From NCBI RefSeq assembly GCF_039521325.1, contig NZ_BAAACD010000029.1: 64,000 nucleotides of DNA. One strand, written 5' to 3'. The notes under the pieces are model-generated. The model searched no databases and was not told where the DNA came from. It was given only the letters and a program-made list of their open reading frames with translations. Position numbers and translations under genes: made by a program. Shown piece by piece: positions 1 to 7,413 of this stretch (its first letter is position 1; each line of letters begins with the position of its first letter). This DNA is from Clostridium_X cadaveris (lineage in GTDB: Bacteria > Bacillota > Clostridia > Clostridiales > Clostridiaceae).

Positions 1-125
1 AAATATTTAATCCAAAATTATAAATAAATTTAAAAGTATGAAGGAAATTTTTATTTTATGAAGAATAATATTATATAGCAAGAAGTTTATGTAATATATT
101 TTACTTATAAAAGGGGAGTCCTATA

Positions 126-785
126 TTGGATAGCTATGAAAGATATCTAAAAATAAAAAATTCAGTTCCTGATGATGTAGAAGTGATTGCGGTAAGCAAA
201 ACACGAAGCATTGAGGAAATGGATGGAGCTTACAAAGCAGGAGCACGTATTTTTGGTGAAAATAAGGTGCAAGAGCTAATAGCTAAATATGATTCTTTTT
301 ACAAAGATGTTCAGTGGCATTTAATAGGACATTTACAAAGGAATAAGGTAAAATACCTAGTTGGTAAAGTTACTCTTATACAATCCTTAGATAGTGTCAG
401 TTTATTAAATGAAATTGAAAAACAGTTTGGGAAAAAAGGAGCTATAGCAGATACTTTAATAGAAATTAACATAGGCAATGAAGAAAGCAAAACAGGAATT
501 TTAGTTGAAGATTTAGATTCACTACTGATAGAAGTTGAAAAATGTAGCCATGTTAAGGTAAAGGGCTTAATGACTATAATTCCTAAAGGTGACAAAGAAA
601 ACAACAGATATTATTTTAAAAAAGTAAAAGAATTATATGAAAAACTTCAAAAAAAAGATTTTAAAAATATAACTATGAGTACGTTATCTATGGGAATGTC
701 TGGAGACTATGATATTGCAATAAGCGAAGGGGCTAATATGATAAGAATAGGGGAAGGCATTTTCGGGAAGCGTAATTATAAATAA
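126..785 (+). CDS. YggS-family PLP homeostasis protein
   Basis: This is a pyridoxal-phosphate-binding protein of the YggS/YlmE/PROSC family, which buffers free PLP and affects amino-acid pools; it has no firmly assigned reaction. At 219 residues it is the usual family length. The PLP lysine is K25 in the VSKTR motif of a single alanine-racemase-like barrel, and the C-terminal MIRIGEGIFG segment is the phosphate-binding end. The start is TTG, chosen because a GGGG-rich ribosome binding site lies just upstream and the N-terminus fits the family. It is the first gene of a cluster with sepF, a ylmH-like gene and divIVA, as in other Gram-positive bacteria. Confidence 0.93.
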   Translation: MDSYERYLKIKNSVPDDVEVIAVSKTRSIEEMDGAYKAGARIFGENKVQELIAKYDSFYKDVQWHLIGHLQRNKVKYLVGKVTLIQSLDSVSLLNEIEKQFGKKGAIADTLIEINIGNEESKTGILVEDLDSLLIEVEKCSHVKVKGLMTIIPKGDKENNRYYFKKVKELYEKLQKKDFKNITMSTLSMGMSGDYDIAISEGANMIRIGEGIFGKRNYK

Positions 786-801
786 ATAGGAGGGATTAAA
801 T

Positions 802-1257
802 ATGCCTAACGTAATAAATAAAGTAAGAGATTTTTTTGGACTAGATGATGAGTATGATGATGAATATGATGAGGATATAGAAGAGTCTGAAGAAGAGGAA
901 GAGATAGTTGAACCAACTATCACAAGCAGAAGACAAAATAAAGTGGTAAATTTACATACAACAACAGTTAAAAATTCCTCAACTAAGATATTAATAATAA
1001 AGCCTACTGATTTTGACGAGGCTGTTAATATTTGTGATTGTTTAAAGGATAAGAAAATAGTTGTAGTAAATACAAATTCATTAGATCCTAAGGTGGCACA
1101 AAGGCTTTTAGACTTTATGGGTGGAGCAAGTTATGCATTAGGAGGAGAGCTTCAAGAAGCCGATAGAGGGGTGTATGTATTATCACCAGCTAATATTGAA
1201 GTTACAAATGAATTTAAAAATGAATTATCCTCAAAGGGCATTTTTGGTTGGAAATAA
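802..1257 (+). CDS. sepF: Cell division protein SepF
   Basis: SepF anchors FtsZ filaments to the membrane and aligns them during septation. The 151-residue protein has the expected parts: an N-terminal amphipathic stretch (residues 1-13), a very acidic linker (about 14-37), and a C-terminal DUF552 domain (about 58-140) with the FMGGASYALGG turn. An AGGAGG-like site precedes the ATG. It lies 16 bases after the YggS-like gene and is followed within 6 bases by the ylmH-like gene, so the three are probably co-transcribed. The position upstream of divIVA is the standard Firmicute arrangement. Confidence 0.95.
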   Translation: MPNVINKVRDFFGLDDEYDDEYDEDIEESEEEEEIVEPTITSRRQNKVVNLHTTTVKNSSTKILIIKPTDFDEAVNICDCLKDKKIVVVNTNSLDPKVAQRLLDFMGGASYALGGELQEADRGVYVLSPANIEVTNEFKNELSSKGIFGWK

Positions 1258-1263
1258 TATAAT

Positions 1264-2031
1264 ATGAACAAAAATGATTTCATAAATATATTTAACATAG
1301 AAGACAAGGCTTATATATCAACACTTTATGATAAGTATATTTTATCCCAAAAAATAGGGGCATGTATATATACTAATGATTTTTATCCTCCAAATATTTG
1401 GTCTAAATTAGATTCTAGAGAAGGCTTCTTAGAAATGAAAATTAAATCTTTAGGTGGATTTAATGACAGCGAAAGGCGTGTTATTATATTTAATTATGAT
1501 GATTCCATGGAATTACCATATACTATTTTAAAGATAAAATGTAAAACCAAATTTTATAAACCCACACATAAGGATTACTTAGGAGCTATAATGGGACTAG
1601 GGATAAAGAGAGAAAAATTTGGAGATTTAATCGTAGTGGATGACACTGGATATATAGTTACATTTAATGAAATTGCTAAATTTATAAGTTGTAATTTAAA
1701 CCTTATAGGGAAAGCGCCTTGTATTGTAGAAAATGTTTTAAAGGAAGAAGATATGCCTTGTATCTCTTTTGAAAAACAGCAGAAACTAACAACTTCTATG
1801 AGAATTGATTGTGTTGTGAGCTCTCTCACTGGTTTATCAAGGGGAGAGTCTGAAAAGTATATTAAAGAAGGATTAGTATTACTTAATTATTCTGTTTTGA
1901 GAGAAAAGAGTAAAGTAATTGATAAAGATGATGTTATCACAATAAGAAGATATGGAAAATTTAAAATAGGGGATGTCATTGGTAAAAGTTCTAAAGGCAG
2001 AATTAAATTTTTATCAATGAAATATACATAG
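1264..2031 (+). CDS. YlmH-type S4 RNA-binding protein
   Basis: This 255-residue protein matches the YlmH family. The N-terminal two thirds carry the YlmH-type RNA-binding region, and residues about 180-240 form an S4 domain (the SGLTGLSRGESEKYIKEG-like segment). YlmH in Bacillus binds stalled ribosomal subunits and takes part in ribosome quality control together with RqcH, whose gene is also in this window at 7.4-9.1 kb. The start ATG is only 6 bases after the sepF stop and has no strong ribosome binding site of its own, which suggests translational coupling. The family call is confident; the role is taken from relatives. Confidence 0.88.
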   Translation: MNKNDFINIFNIEDKAYISTLYDKYILSQKIGACIYTNDFYPPNIWSKLDSREGFLEMKIKSLGGFNDSERRVIIFNYDDSMELPYTILKIKCKTKFYKPTHKDYLGAIMGLGIKREKFGDLIVVDDTGYIVTFNEIAKFISCNLNLIGKAPCIVENVLKEEDMPCISFEKQQKLTTSMRIDCVVSSLTGLSRGESEKYIKEGLVLLNYSVLREKSKVIDKDDVITIRRYGKFKIGDVIGKSSKGRIKFLSMKYT

Positions 2032-2045
2032 AGGAGTGGGTTTCT

Positions 2046-2663
2046 ATGAAGTTGACACCAATGGATATAAACAATAAAGAGTTTAAGAAAATTATTAGAG
2101 GGTATAATCCAGAGGAAGTAGATGAATTTTTAGATAAAATAGTTGAAGACTATGAAGCATTATATAAGGAAAATGCTAATTTAAAAGAAAAAGTTGCTGC
2201 GATGAATGAAAGATTAGAGCATTATTCTAAAATTGAAGCTACAATTCAAAATACTTTGGTTTTAGCACAAAATGCAGCAGAGCAGGCAAAAGGATCAGCA
2301 AAAAAAGAAGCTGAAATAATAATAAAAAATGCAAATGATACTGCACAAAAAGTTTTAGATAAATCTCATAATGATGTCATGAGAATCAATGATGAATATG
2401 ATAGAGTAAAGCAGGAATTTGTAAAGTTTAGAGCAAAATTTAGGAGCTTTATGCAAGTTCAATTAGAGACTTTTGATGATCTAGAAAAAGATTTTGAAAA
2501 GAATTATAGTGTAGGAACTACAGTAGAGGATGTAGTAGAGGAAAAGCCTATAGAAAACTCTATAGAGAAATCTCCTGCTGATAGTTCAAATGATGATGAT
2601 AGATTTAAGACTGATGAACTTGAAGCTATAAAGAATTTCTTTATAAAAGAAAAGGAAGTTTAA
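2046..2663 (+). CDS. divIVA: Septum site-determining protein DivIVA
   Basis: DivIVA binds negatively curved membrane at poles and septa and recruits partners. The N-terminus (residues 1-32, with NKEFKKIIRGYNPEEVDEFL) is the conserved lipid-binding crossed-loop region. It is followed by long coiled coil (about 33-155) and an acidic, poorly conserved tail. The length of 205 residues is normal. A GAGGAG site lies upstream of the ATG. It is the last gene of the sepF cluster, and a rho-independent terminator begins two bases after its stop codon. Confidence 0.95.
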   Translation: MKLTPMDINNKEFKKIIRGYNPEEVDEFLDKIVEDYEALYKENANLKEKVAAMNERLEHYSKIEATIQNTLVLAQNAAEQAKGSAKKEAEIIIKNANDTAQKVLDKSHNDVMRINDEYDRVKQEFVKFRAKFRSFMQVQLETFDDLEKDFEKNYSVGTTVEDVVEEKPIENSIEKSPADSSNDDDRFKTDELEAIKNFFIKEKEV

Positions 2664-2664
2664 A

Positions 2665-2693
2665 AAATTCACTCTTTTGAGTGAGTTTTTTTT
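2665..2693 (+). terminator. Rho-independent terminator after divIVA
   Basis: The inverted repeat TCACTC/GAGTGA with a TTTT loop, reinforced by flanking A/T pairs, is followed by a run of eight T. It starts just past the divIVA stop and separates the division cluster from lspA. Confidence 0.88.
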
Positions 2694-2755
2694 CTTGATT
2701 AAATTTGTGCATATGAATTATTATAGAAGAGAAACATAATAAATAGGAGGAAATC

Positions 2756-3214
2756 ATGGAAATTGTTATAATAATCTTAGGAATTATATTAGACAGAGTG
2801 ACTAAACTTTGGGCATTAAATATATTAAAACCTGATAATTACATCATAATTATAAAAAATTATTTTCAATTAGCATATTTAGAAAATAGAGGAGCTGCTT
2901 TTGGTATATTTCAAAATAAAATAGTGTTTTTAAGTTTGTTTACTATTATATTGATAATAGGGCTTAGTGTATATTTATATAAAAACAGAAAAAAATCTAA
3001 ACTTTTATCTGTAAGTCTTAGTCTTATTATATCAGGAGCTTTAGGAAATTTTTATGACAGAGTAGTATACAAATATGTAGTTGATTTTATATGTGTTCAC
3101 TATAAGAACACATACTATTTTCCAACATTTAATGTAGCAGATGTTTTTGTGGTTTGTGGTACTATACTATTGGCAATATATATATTAAGGATGGAATCAG
3201 ATGGAGAACTTTAA
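2756..3214 (+). CDS. lspA: Signal peptidase II (lipoprotein)
   Basis: LspA cleaves the signal peptide from diacylglyceryl-modified prolipoproteins at the membrane. The 152-residue protein has four hydrophobic segments. The two catalytic aspartates are visible as D110 in the VVDFI motif and D129 in FNVADV, and the GALGNFYDR motif precedes them. An AGGAGG site lies 7 bases upstream of the ATG. The stop overlaps the start of the pseudouridine synthase gene by 14 bases, the usual lspA-rluD coupling in Firmicutes. Likely substrates in this window include the lipoproteins at 13.5-15.1 and 16.4-17.5 kb. Confidence 0.96.
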   Translation: MEIVIIILGIILDRVTKLWALNILKPDNYIIIIKNYFQLAYLENRGAAFGIFQNKIVFLSLFTIILIIGLSVYLYKNRKKSKLLSVSLSLIISGALGNFYDRVVYKYVVDFICVHYKNTYYFPTFNVADVFVVCGTILLAIYILRMESDGEL

Positions 3215-4118
3215 ATTTGAAATTTTAGAAGAAGATAATGGTAAAAGAATAGATAAATACTTATCATCATTGTTAGATGGAAAGTCTAGATCATATATTC
3301 AAAGGGTAATAGATGATGGCAAAGTTAATGTTAATGGGAAAATAGTAAAAAGTAATTATAAATTAAAAATTAAAGATATAATAAATCTAGAAATACCTGA
3401 ACCAACAGAATTGGAAGTCATTCCAGAAAATATACCATTAGATATTCTTTACGAAGACAAAGATGTGATTGTAGTAAATAAGTCGCAGGGAATGGTAGTT
3501 CATCCAGCACCAGGATCTTATAATGGAACTATGGTAAATGCGCTACTATATCATTGCAAAGATTTGTCTGGTATAAATGGTGTTATACGTCCTGGAATTG
3601 TACATAGAATAGATAAAGATACTTCTGGGATATTAGTGGTAGCCAAAAACGATAATTCTCATAATATATTGGCTGAACAATTAAAAGATCATTCAATGAC
3701 TAGAGAATATTATGCCTTAGTTGAAGGCATCATTAAAGAGGATGAAGGTACAATAAATGAACCCTTAGCAAGACATCCTAAAGAACGTATAAAAATTTCT
3801 GTTGTAAAAGGTGGACGTGAAGCTATAACTCATTTTAAGGTTATTGAAAGATTTAAAGAGTACACTTTGGTGAAGTGCATACTAGAAACTGGAAGAACTC
3901 ATCAAATAAGAGTTCATATGGCATATATAGGACATCCTTTAGTCGGTGATCCAGTTTATGGTTATAAGAAGCAAAAATTTAAATTGCAAGGACAAATGCT
4001 TCACGCGAAAGTATTAGGTTTTATTCATCCATCAACTAAAGAGTATATGCAATTTGAAAGTCCTCTTCCAGATTATTTTACTGAGATTATAAATAAACTA
4101 AAATCATCTTCATTGTAG
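3201..4118 (+). CDS. RluD/RluA-family 23S rRNA pseudouridine synthase
   Basis: The protein converts uridine to pseudouridine in large-subunit rRNA. Residues 14-70 form an S4 RNA-binding domain and residues about 85-240 the catalytic domain. The family motif HRIDKDTSG is at 135-143, with D138 as the catalytic aspartate. The length of 305 residues fits RluD/YlyB. It overlaps lspA by 14 bases. Which uridines it modifies cannot be told from sequence alone. Confidence 0.94.
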   Translation: MENFKFEILEEDNGKRIDKYLSSLLDGKSRSYIQRVIDDGKVNVNGKIVKSNYKLKIKDIINLEIPEPTELEVIPENIPLDILYEDKDVIVVNKSQGMVVHPAPGSYNGTMVNALLYHCKDLSGINGVIRPGIVHRIDKDTSGILVVAKNDNSHNILAEQLKDHSMTREYYALVEGIIKEDEGTINEPLARHPKERIKISVVKGGREAITHFKVIERFKEYTLVKCILETGRTHQIRVHMAYIGHPLVGDPVYGYKKQKFKLQGQMLHAKVLGFIHPSTKEYMQFESPLPDYFTEIINKLKSSSL

Positions 4119-4148
4119 CTGAAATTTTATATGAGATTATAATTGAAG

Positions 4149-4177
4149 TTGATAAATGAATATATGTATGATACAAT
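4149..4177 (+). promoter_or_regulatory. Sigma-A type promoter for pyrR
   Basis: TTGATA at 4149-4154 and TACAAT at 4172-4177 are separated by 17 bases. The predicted start near 4184 would produce a leader of about 125 bases that contains the PyrR-binding loop and attenuator described next. Confidence 0.75.
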
Positions 4178-4192
4178 TAAATAAATTAAAAA

Positions 4193-4278
4193 CCTTTAAA
4201 CGACTCTGAGAGGTCGTAAGGATAAAATTGTATTTTAATTAGGTTGAGTTTTATCCTTAGGATAGAACTTTTTATTTT
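4193..4278 (+). promoter_or_regulatory. PyrR-dependent transcription attenuator of pyrR
   Basis: Three mutually exclusive structures can be drawn. The PyrR-binding (anti-antiterminator) hairpin is CCTT, a TAA bulge, ACGAC, the TCTGAGAG loop, GTCGT and AAGG (4193-4221); the GAGAGG core is the known PyrR recognition loop. The antiterminator pairs AAGGATAAAA (4218-4227) with TTTTATCCTT (4250-4259). The terminator pairs GTTTTATCC (4248-4256) with GGATAGAAC (4260-4268) and is followed by TTTTTATTTT. Bound PyrR-UMP would stabilise the first hairpin, block the antiterminator and stop transcription, as in Bacillus subtilis. Confidence 0.88.
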
Positions 4279-4310
4279 GGAAAAAACTATATTAAGAAAG
4301 GAGGATTAAG

Positions 4311-4847
4311 ATGAATTTAAAAGCTAATTTATTAGACAAAGATTCTATAAGAAGAAGTTTAATAAGAATTTCTCATGAAATTATCGAAAAGAACAAAGGT
4401 GTAGACGGAATTGTTTTAATAGGTATAAAAAGAAGAGGATATCCTTTAGCTAAAAGAATAGCTGAAAATATACGCAAGTTTGAAGGTACAGATGTGCCAG
4501 TAGGAACTGTGGATATATCTTTATATAGAGATGATTTAGAAAACTTAAATGATAAAGCTACAATAAATGATAAAAATTTAGGTGTAGAGGTAAAGGGAAA
4601 AAAAGTTATTCTAATCGATGACGTTTTATATACTGGAAGGACTGTAAGAGCTGCAATTGATGCAATTATGGATCAAGGAAGACCAAGCATAATACAACTT
4701 GCAGTATTAATAGATAGAGGACATAGAGAACTTCCTATAAGAGCGGACTATGTGGGTAAAAACATACCGACATCTAAAGAAGAAATAGTATGTGTATCTA
4801 TCGAAGAAATCGATGAAGAAGATTCAGTTAAAATTTATGAACGCTAA
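4311..4847 (+). CDS. pyrR: Pyrimidine regulator PyrR / uracil phosphoribosyltransferase
   Basis: PyrR is a UMP-sensing RNA-binding attenuator protein with a phosphoribosyltransferase fold and often weak UPRTase activity. The 178-residue product is the normal length. The PRPP-binding loop is VILIDDVLYTGRT (about residues 100-112). An AAAGGAGG site lies 7 bases before the ATG. It is preceded by its own attenuator and followed after 65 bases by a uracil permease gene with a second PyrR-binding hairpin, so it very likely controls both. Confidence 0.97.
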   Translation: MNLKANLLDKDSIRRSLIRISHEIIEKNKGVDGIVLIGIKRRGYPLAKRIAENIRKFEGTDVPVGTVDISLYRDDLENLNDKATINDKNLGVEVKGKKVILIDDVLYTGRTVRAAIDAIMDQGRPSIIQLAVLIDRGHRELPIRADYVGKNIPTSKEEIVCVSIEEIDEEDSVKIYER

Positions 4848-4879
4848 TTTATATAAATACATATAAATTAACTTTTAAA

Positions 4880-4906
4880 ATAACCCCGAGAGGTTATAAA
4901 AGGAGG
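4880..4906 (+). promoter_or_regulatory. PyrR-binding hairpin abutting permease ribosome binding site
   Basis: The stem ATAACC/GGTTAT (4880-4885 and 4892-4897) encloses CCGAGA, giving the CCGAGAGG core of a PyrR loop. The AGGAGG ribosome binding site starts at 4901, three bases after the stem, and the ATG is at 4913. There is no room for an antiterminator or terminator, so control is more likely at translation initiation than by attenuation. The mechanism is inferred. Confidence 0.75.
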
Positions 4907-4912
4907 AAAATA

Positions 4913-6181
4913 ATGAAAATTTATGTTGATGTAGATGAGAGAATGCCTTTATTAAAAACAATACCATTAAGCCTTCAGCATCTTTTTGCTATGGTAGGAG
5001 CTACAATTCTAGTTCCTATGCTTACAAATACTAGTCCATCCCTTGCTTTGTTTTGTAGTGGAATTGGGACTTTATTGTATATTTTATGTACAAAAGGAAG
5101 GCTGCCTGCTTATATCGGTTCATCTTTTGCATTTATTGCACCTATAACAGTAGCAACTGCGCAATACGGCAAAAGTGCTATGCTTTCAGGAGTTATTGGA
5201 GCAGGAGTTATTTATGTAATTACGGCTGCTATAATAAAGGTTGTAGGAACAAAATGGATTGATAAAATACTTCCACCAGTATTAGTTGGAGCTGTTGTAA
5301 TAGTAATAGGACTAGGACTTGCAGGAACTGCGGTAAATTGGGCAGGCCTTAATCCAAACTTTACATCAGATGCTATGGTGAATGTTTCAAGAAGTACATG
5401 GATATTAGTATCTCTAGTTACTTTAGGAGTTGGAGTATTTGGAAGTATGTACTTTAAAGGTTTCTTAGGAGTTATACCAATACTTATAGCAATGGTAGTT
5501 GGATATATATTGTCATTATTTTTAGGAGTTATACCAAAAGAAACTATAGATTTGGTTTTATCGTCAAACATCATACAAGCTCCACAATTTACTTTCCCTA
5601 CATTTCATATGGGATCGATAATGCTTATGGCACCAGTAGCAGTTGTTACATTAGCAGAACATATAGGTCATGTTTATGTAACTAATAATGTATGTGGAAG
5701 GGATTTCACAGTGGATCCAGGACTTCATAGGTCAATATTAGGAGATGGAATTGCTACTATGTTTGCAGGACTTGTAGGAGGTCCTCCAAATACAACTTAT
5801 GGTGAGAATATAGGTGTTATGGCTATAACAAGAGTTTACAGCGTATGGGTTATTGGAATTGCTGCTGTTATTGCAATATTACTTTCTTTTATAGGACCAG
5901 TAGCAACTATAATAAGCAACATACCATTACCTGTAATGGGTGGAGTAAGCGTATTGTTATTTGGAATAATAGCTTCATCTGGATTCAGAATATTTGTTGA
6001 GAACAAAATTGATTTCAGTAAAAAGAAGAATTTAATAATATCTTCAGTTGTTATAGTTCTTGGAATAGGAGGAGCTATAATAAAAGTTGGAAATACTGAA
6101 CTTTCTGGTGTTGCTTTGGCTACATTAGTAGGTATAATACTAAATTTAGTTTTACCTGAAGTAAGTAAGTCAGAAGAGTAA
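4913..6181 (+). CDS. uraA: Uracil permease, NCS2 family
   Basis: This 422-residue multi-pass membrane protein belongs to the nucleobase-cation symporter 2 family and imports uracil for salvage. About 12-14 hydrophobic segments are visible, with the family features MVGATILVPM near the N-terminus, AEHIGHVYVTN in the middle (about residues 244-254), and GGPPNTTYGENIGVMA (about 290-305). It follows pyrR, and the PyrR-type hairpin next to its ribosome binding site links import to pyrimidine status. The gene is called uraA or pyrP in relatives. Confidence 0.94.
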   Translation: MKIYVDVDERMPLLKTIPLSLQHLFAMVGATILVPMLTNTSPSLALFCSGIGTLLYILCTKGRLPAYIGSSFAFIAPITVATAQYGKSAMLSGVIGAGVIYVITAAIIKVVGTKWIDKILPPVLVGAVVIVIGLGLAGTAVNWAGLNPNFTSDAMVNVSRSTWILVSLVTLGVGVFGSMYFKGFLGVIPILIAMVVGYILSLFLGVIPKETIDLVLSSNIIQAPQFTFPTFHMGSIMLMAPVAVVTLAEHIGHVYVTNNVCGRDFTVDPGLHRSILGDGIATMFAGLVGGPPNTTYGENIGVMAITRVYSVWVIGIAAVIAILLSFIGPVATIISNIPLPVMGGVSVLLFGIIASSGFRIFVENKIDFSKKKNLIISSVVIVLGIGGAIIKVGNTELSGVALATLVGIILNLVLPEVSKSEE

Positions 6182-6216
6182 TAGTAAAACTATATATTAA
6201 TTAAATTTTAAGGTAT

Positions 6217-6250
6217 AATAATAGGTGAGGTTTCTTACCTATTATTTTTA
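6217..6250 (+). terminator. Terminator after uracil permease
   Basis: AATAATAGGT (6217-6226) pairs with ACCTATTATT (6237-6246) across a 10-base loop, followed by TTTTA. It ends the pyrR-permease unit before the methyltransferase gene. Confidence 0.7.
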
Positions 6251-6270
6251 CTTTATTAAGGAGAGTACAT

Positions 6271-7386
6271 ATGAATTATGAATTAATTGCAACTACTACA
6301 TTTGGTATAGAATCTGTAACAGCTAGGGAGCTTAAAGATTTAGGATATGAAGATTTAAAAGTTGAAAACGGAAAAGTTACTTTTAGTGGTGATGAAATGG
6401 ATATAGCTATATGCAATATATGGCTTAGAAGTGCAGATAGAATTCTTATAAAGATGAAAGAATTTAAAGCGACAACTTTTGAAGAACTTTTTCAAGGTAC
6501 AAAAGATGTTCCTTGGGCAAAGATTATCCCATACAATGGAGAAATGCATGTAGTTGGAAAATCAATAAAATCGACTTTATTTAGTGTTCCTGATTGCCAA
6601 AGTATAGTTAAAAAAGCTATCATAGAATCTATGAAGATTACATATAAAAGAGATAGATTCCCTGAAGATGGTCCTAAATACAAAATAGAAATAGCTCTTT
6701 TAAAGGATATAGCTACTTTAACAATAGATACTTCAGGGCCAGGACTACATAAGAGAGGATATAGAGAAATAGCTGGAGCAGCACCACTTAAAGAGACAAT
6801 GGCAGCTGCCTTAGTACTTATTTCTAAGTGGAAGGGAAATGAAATTTTAATAGATCCTTTCTGTGGATCAGGCACAATTCCAATTGAAGCTGCACTTATT
6901 GCCAAAAACATAGCTCCAGGTATCAACAGAACCTTTGTATGTGAAGAGTGGCCTACAATGAGTCCTCTTTTATTCAAACAAGTTAGAGAAGGAGCCTTAA
7001 AGTCAGTAAACAAGAAAGATATACAAATTAAAGCTAGTGATATAGACACAAAAGTTTTAAGCATAGCAAGAGAAAATGCAAGAAAAGCAGGAGTATCTAA
7101 TTATATTACTTTTGAGAGAAAAGATTTTAGAGAAATTTCATTAAAAGAAAAGGAAGGCTTCATAATTAGTAATCCACCTTATGGCGAGAGAATAGGTGAA
7201 GAAGAAATGATAAGAAAACTTTATAGAAAGTTAGGTCAAGATTTTAGAAAGAGTGACAAATGGAAATTTTTCGTACTTACTTCTTATGAAGATTTCGAAA
7301 AATGTTTTGGGTTAAAAGCTAATAAAAACAGAAAATTATTTAATGGAAGACTTAAATGTTATTATTATCAATATAGTAAAGAGTAA
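6271..7386 (+). CDS. THUMP-domain 23S rRNA guanine-N2 methyltransferase (RlmL/YpsC-like)
   Basis: This is a class I SAM-dependent RNA methyltransferase of 371 residues. The N-terminal part (about 45-155) is a THUMP RNA-binding domain. The catalytic part has DPFCGSGTIPIEAAL as SAM motif I (about 196-210) and SNPPYGERIG (about 300-309) as the NPPY motif that acts on an exocyclic amino group. This architecture matches YpsC and the N-terminal half of E. coli RlmL, which makes m2G in 23S rRNA. The ribosome binding site AAGGAG precedes the ATG. It is transcribed towards rqcH, and the two share a hairpin at their ends. Confidence 0.92.
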   Translation: MNYELIATTTFGIESVTARELKDLGYEDLKVENGKVTFSGDEMDIAICNIWLRSADRILIKMKEFKATTFEELFQGTKDVPWAKIIPYNGEMHVVGKSIKSTLFSVPDCQSIVKKAIIESMKITYKRDRFPEDGPKYKIEIALLKDIATLTIDTSGPGLHKRGYREIAGAAPLKETMAAALVLISKWKGNEILIDPFCGSGTIPIEAALIAKNIAPGINRTFVCEEWPTMSPLLFKQVREGALKSVNKKDIQIKASDIDTKVLSIARENARKAGVSNYITFERKDFREISLKEKEGFIISNPPYGERIGEEEMIRKLYRKLGQDFRKSDKWKFFVLTSYEDFEKCFGLKANKNRKLFNGRLKCYYYQYSKE

Positions 7387-7413
7387 AGGCAATGCCTTTA
7401 CTCTATTCTTTTT
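7381..7413 (+). terminator. Hairpin at convergent gene ends (RNA methyltransferase / rqcH)
   Basis: GAGTAAAGGC (7381-7390) pairs with GCCTTTACTC (7394-7403) across AAT and is followed by TATTCTTTTT. It spans the stop codons of both convergent genes. On the minus strand the following tract is weaker in T, so it works best for the plus-strand gene. Confidence 0.8.

Noticed and set aside
684..923. Serine-rich minus-strand frame opposite sepF
   Set aside because: It is the complement of the acidic Asp/Glu repeat of sepF; there is no ribosome binding site, and composition explains it.
6492..7064. 190-codon minus-strand frame opposite the THUMP methyltransferase
   Set aside because: The plus-strand gene has full domain motifs; the reverse frame has none and no start signal.
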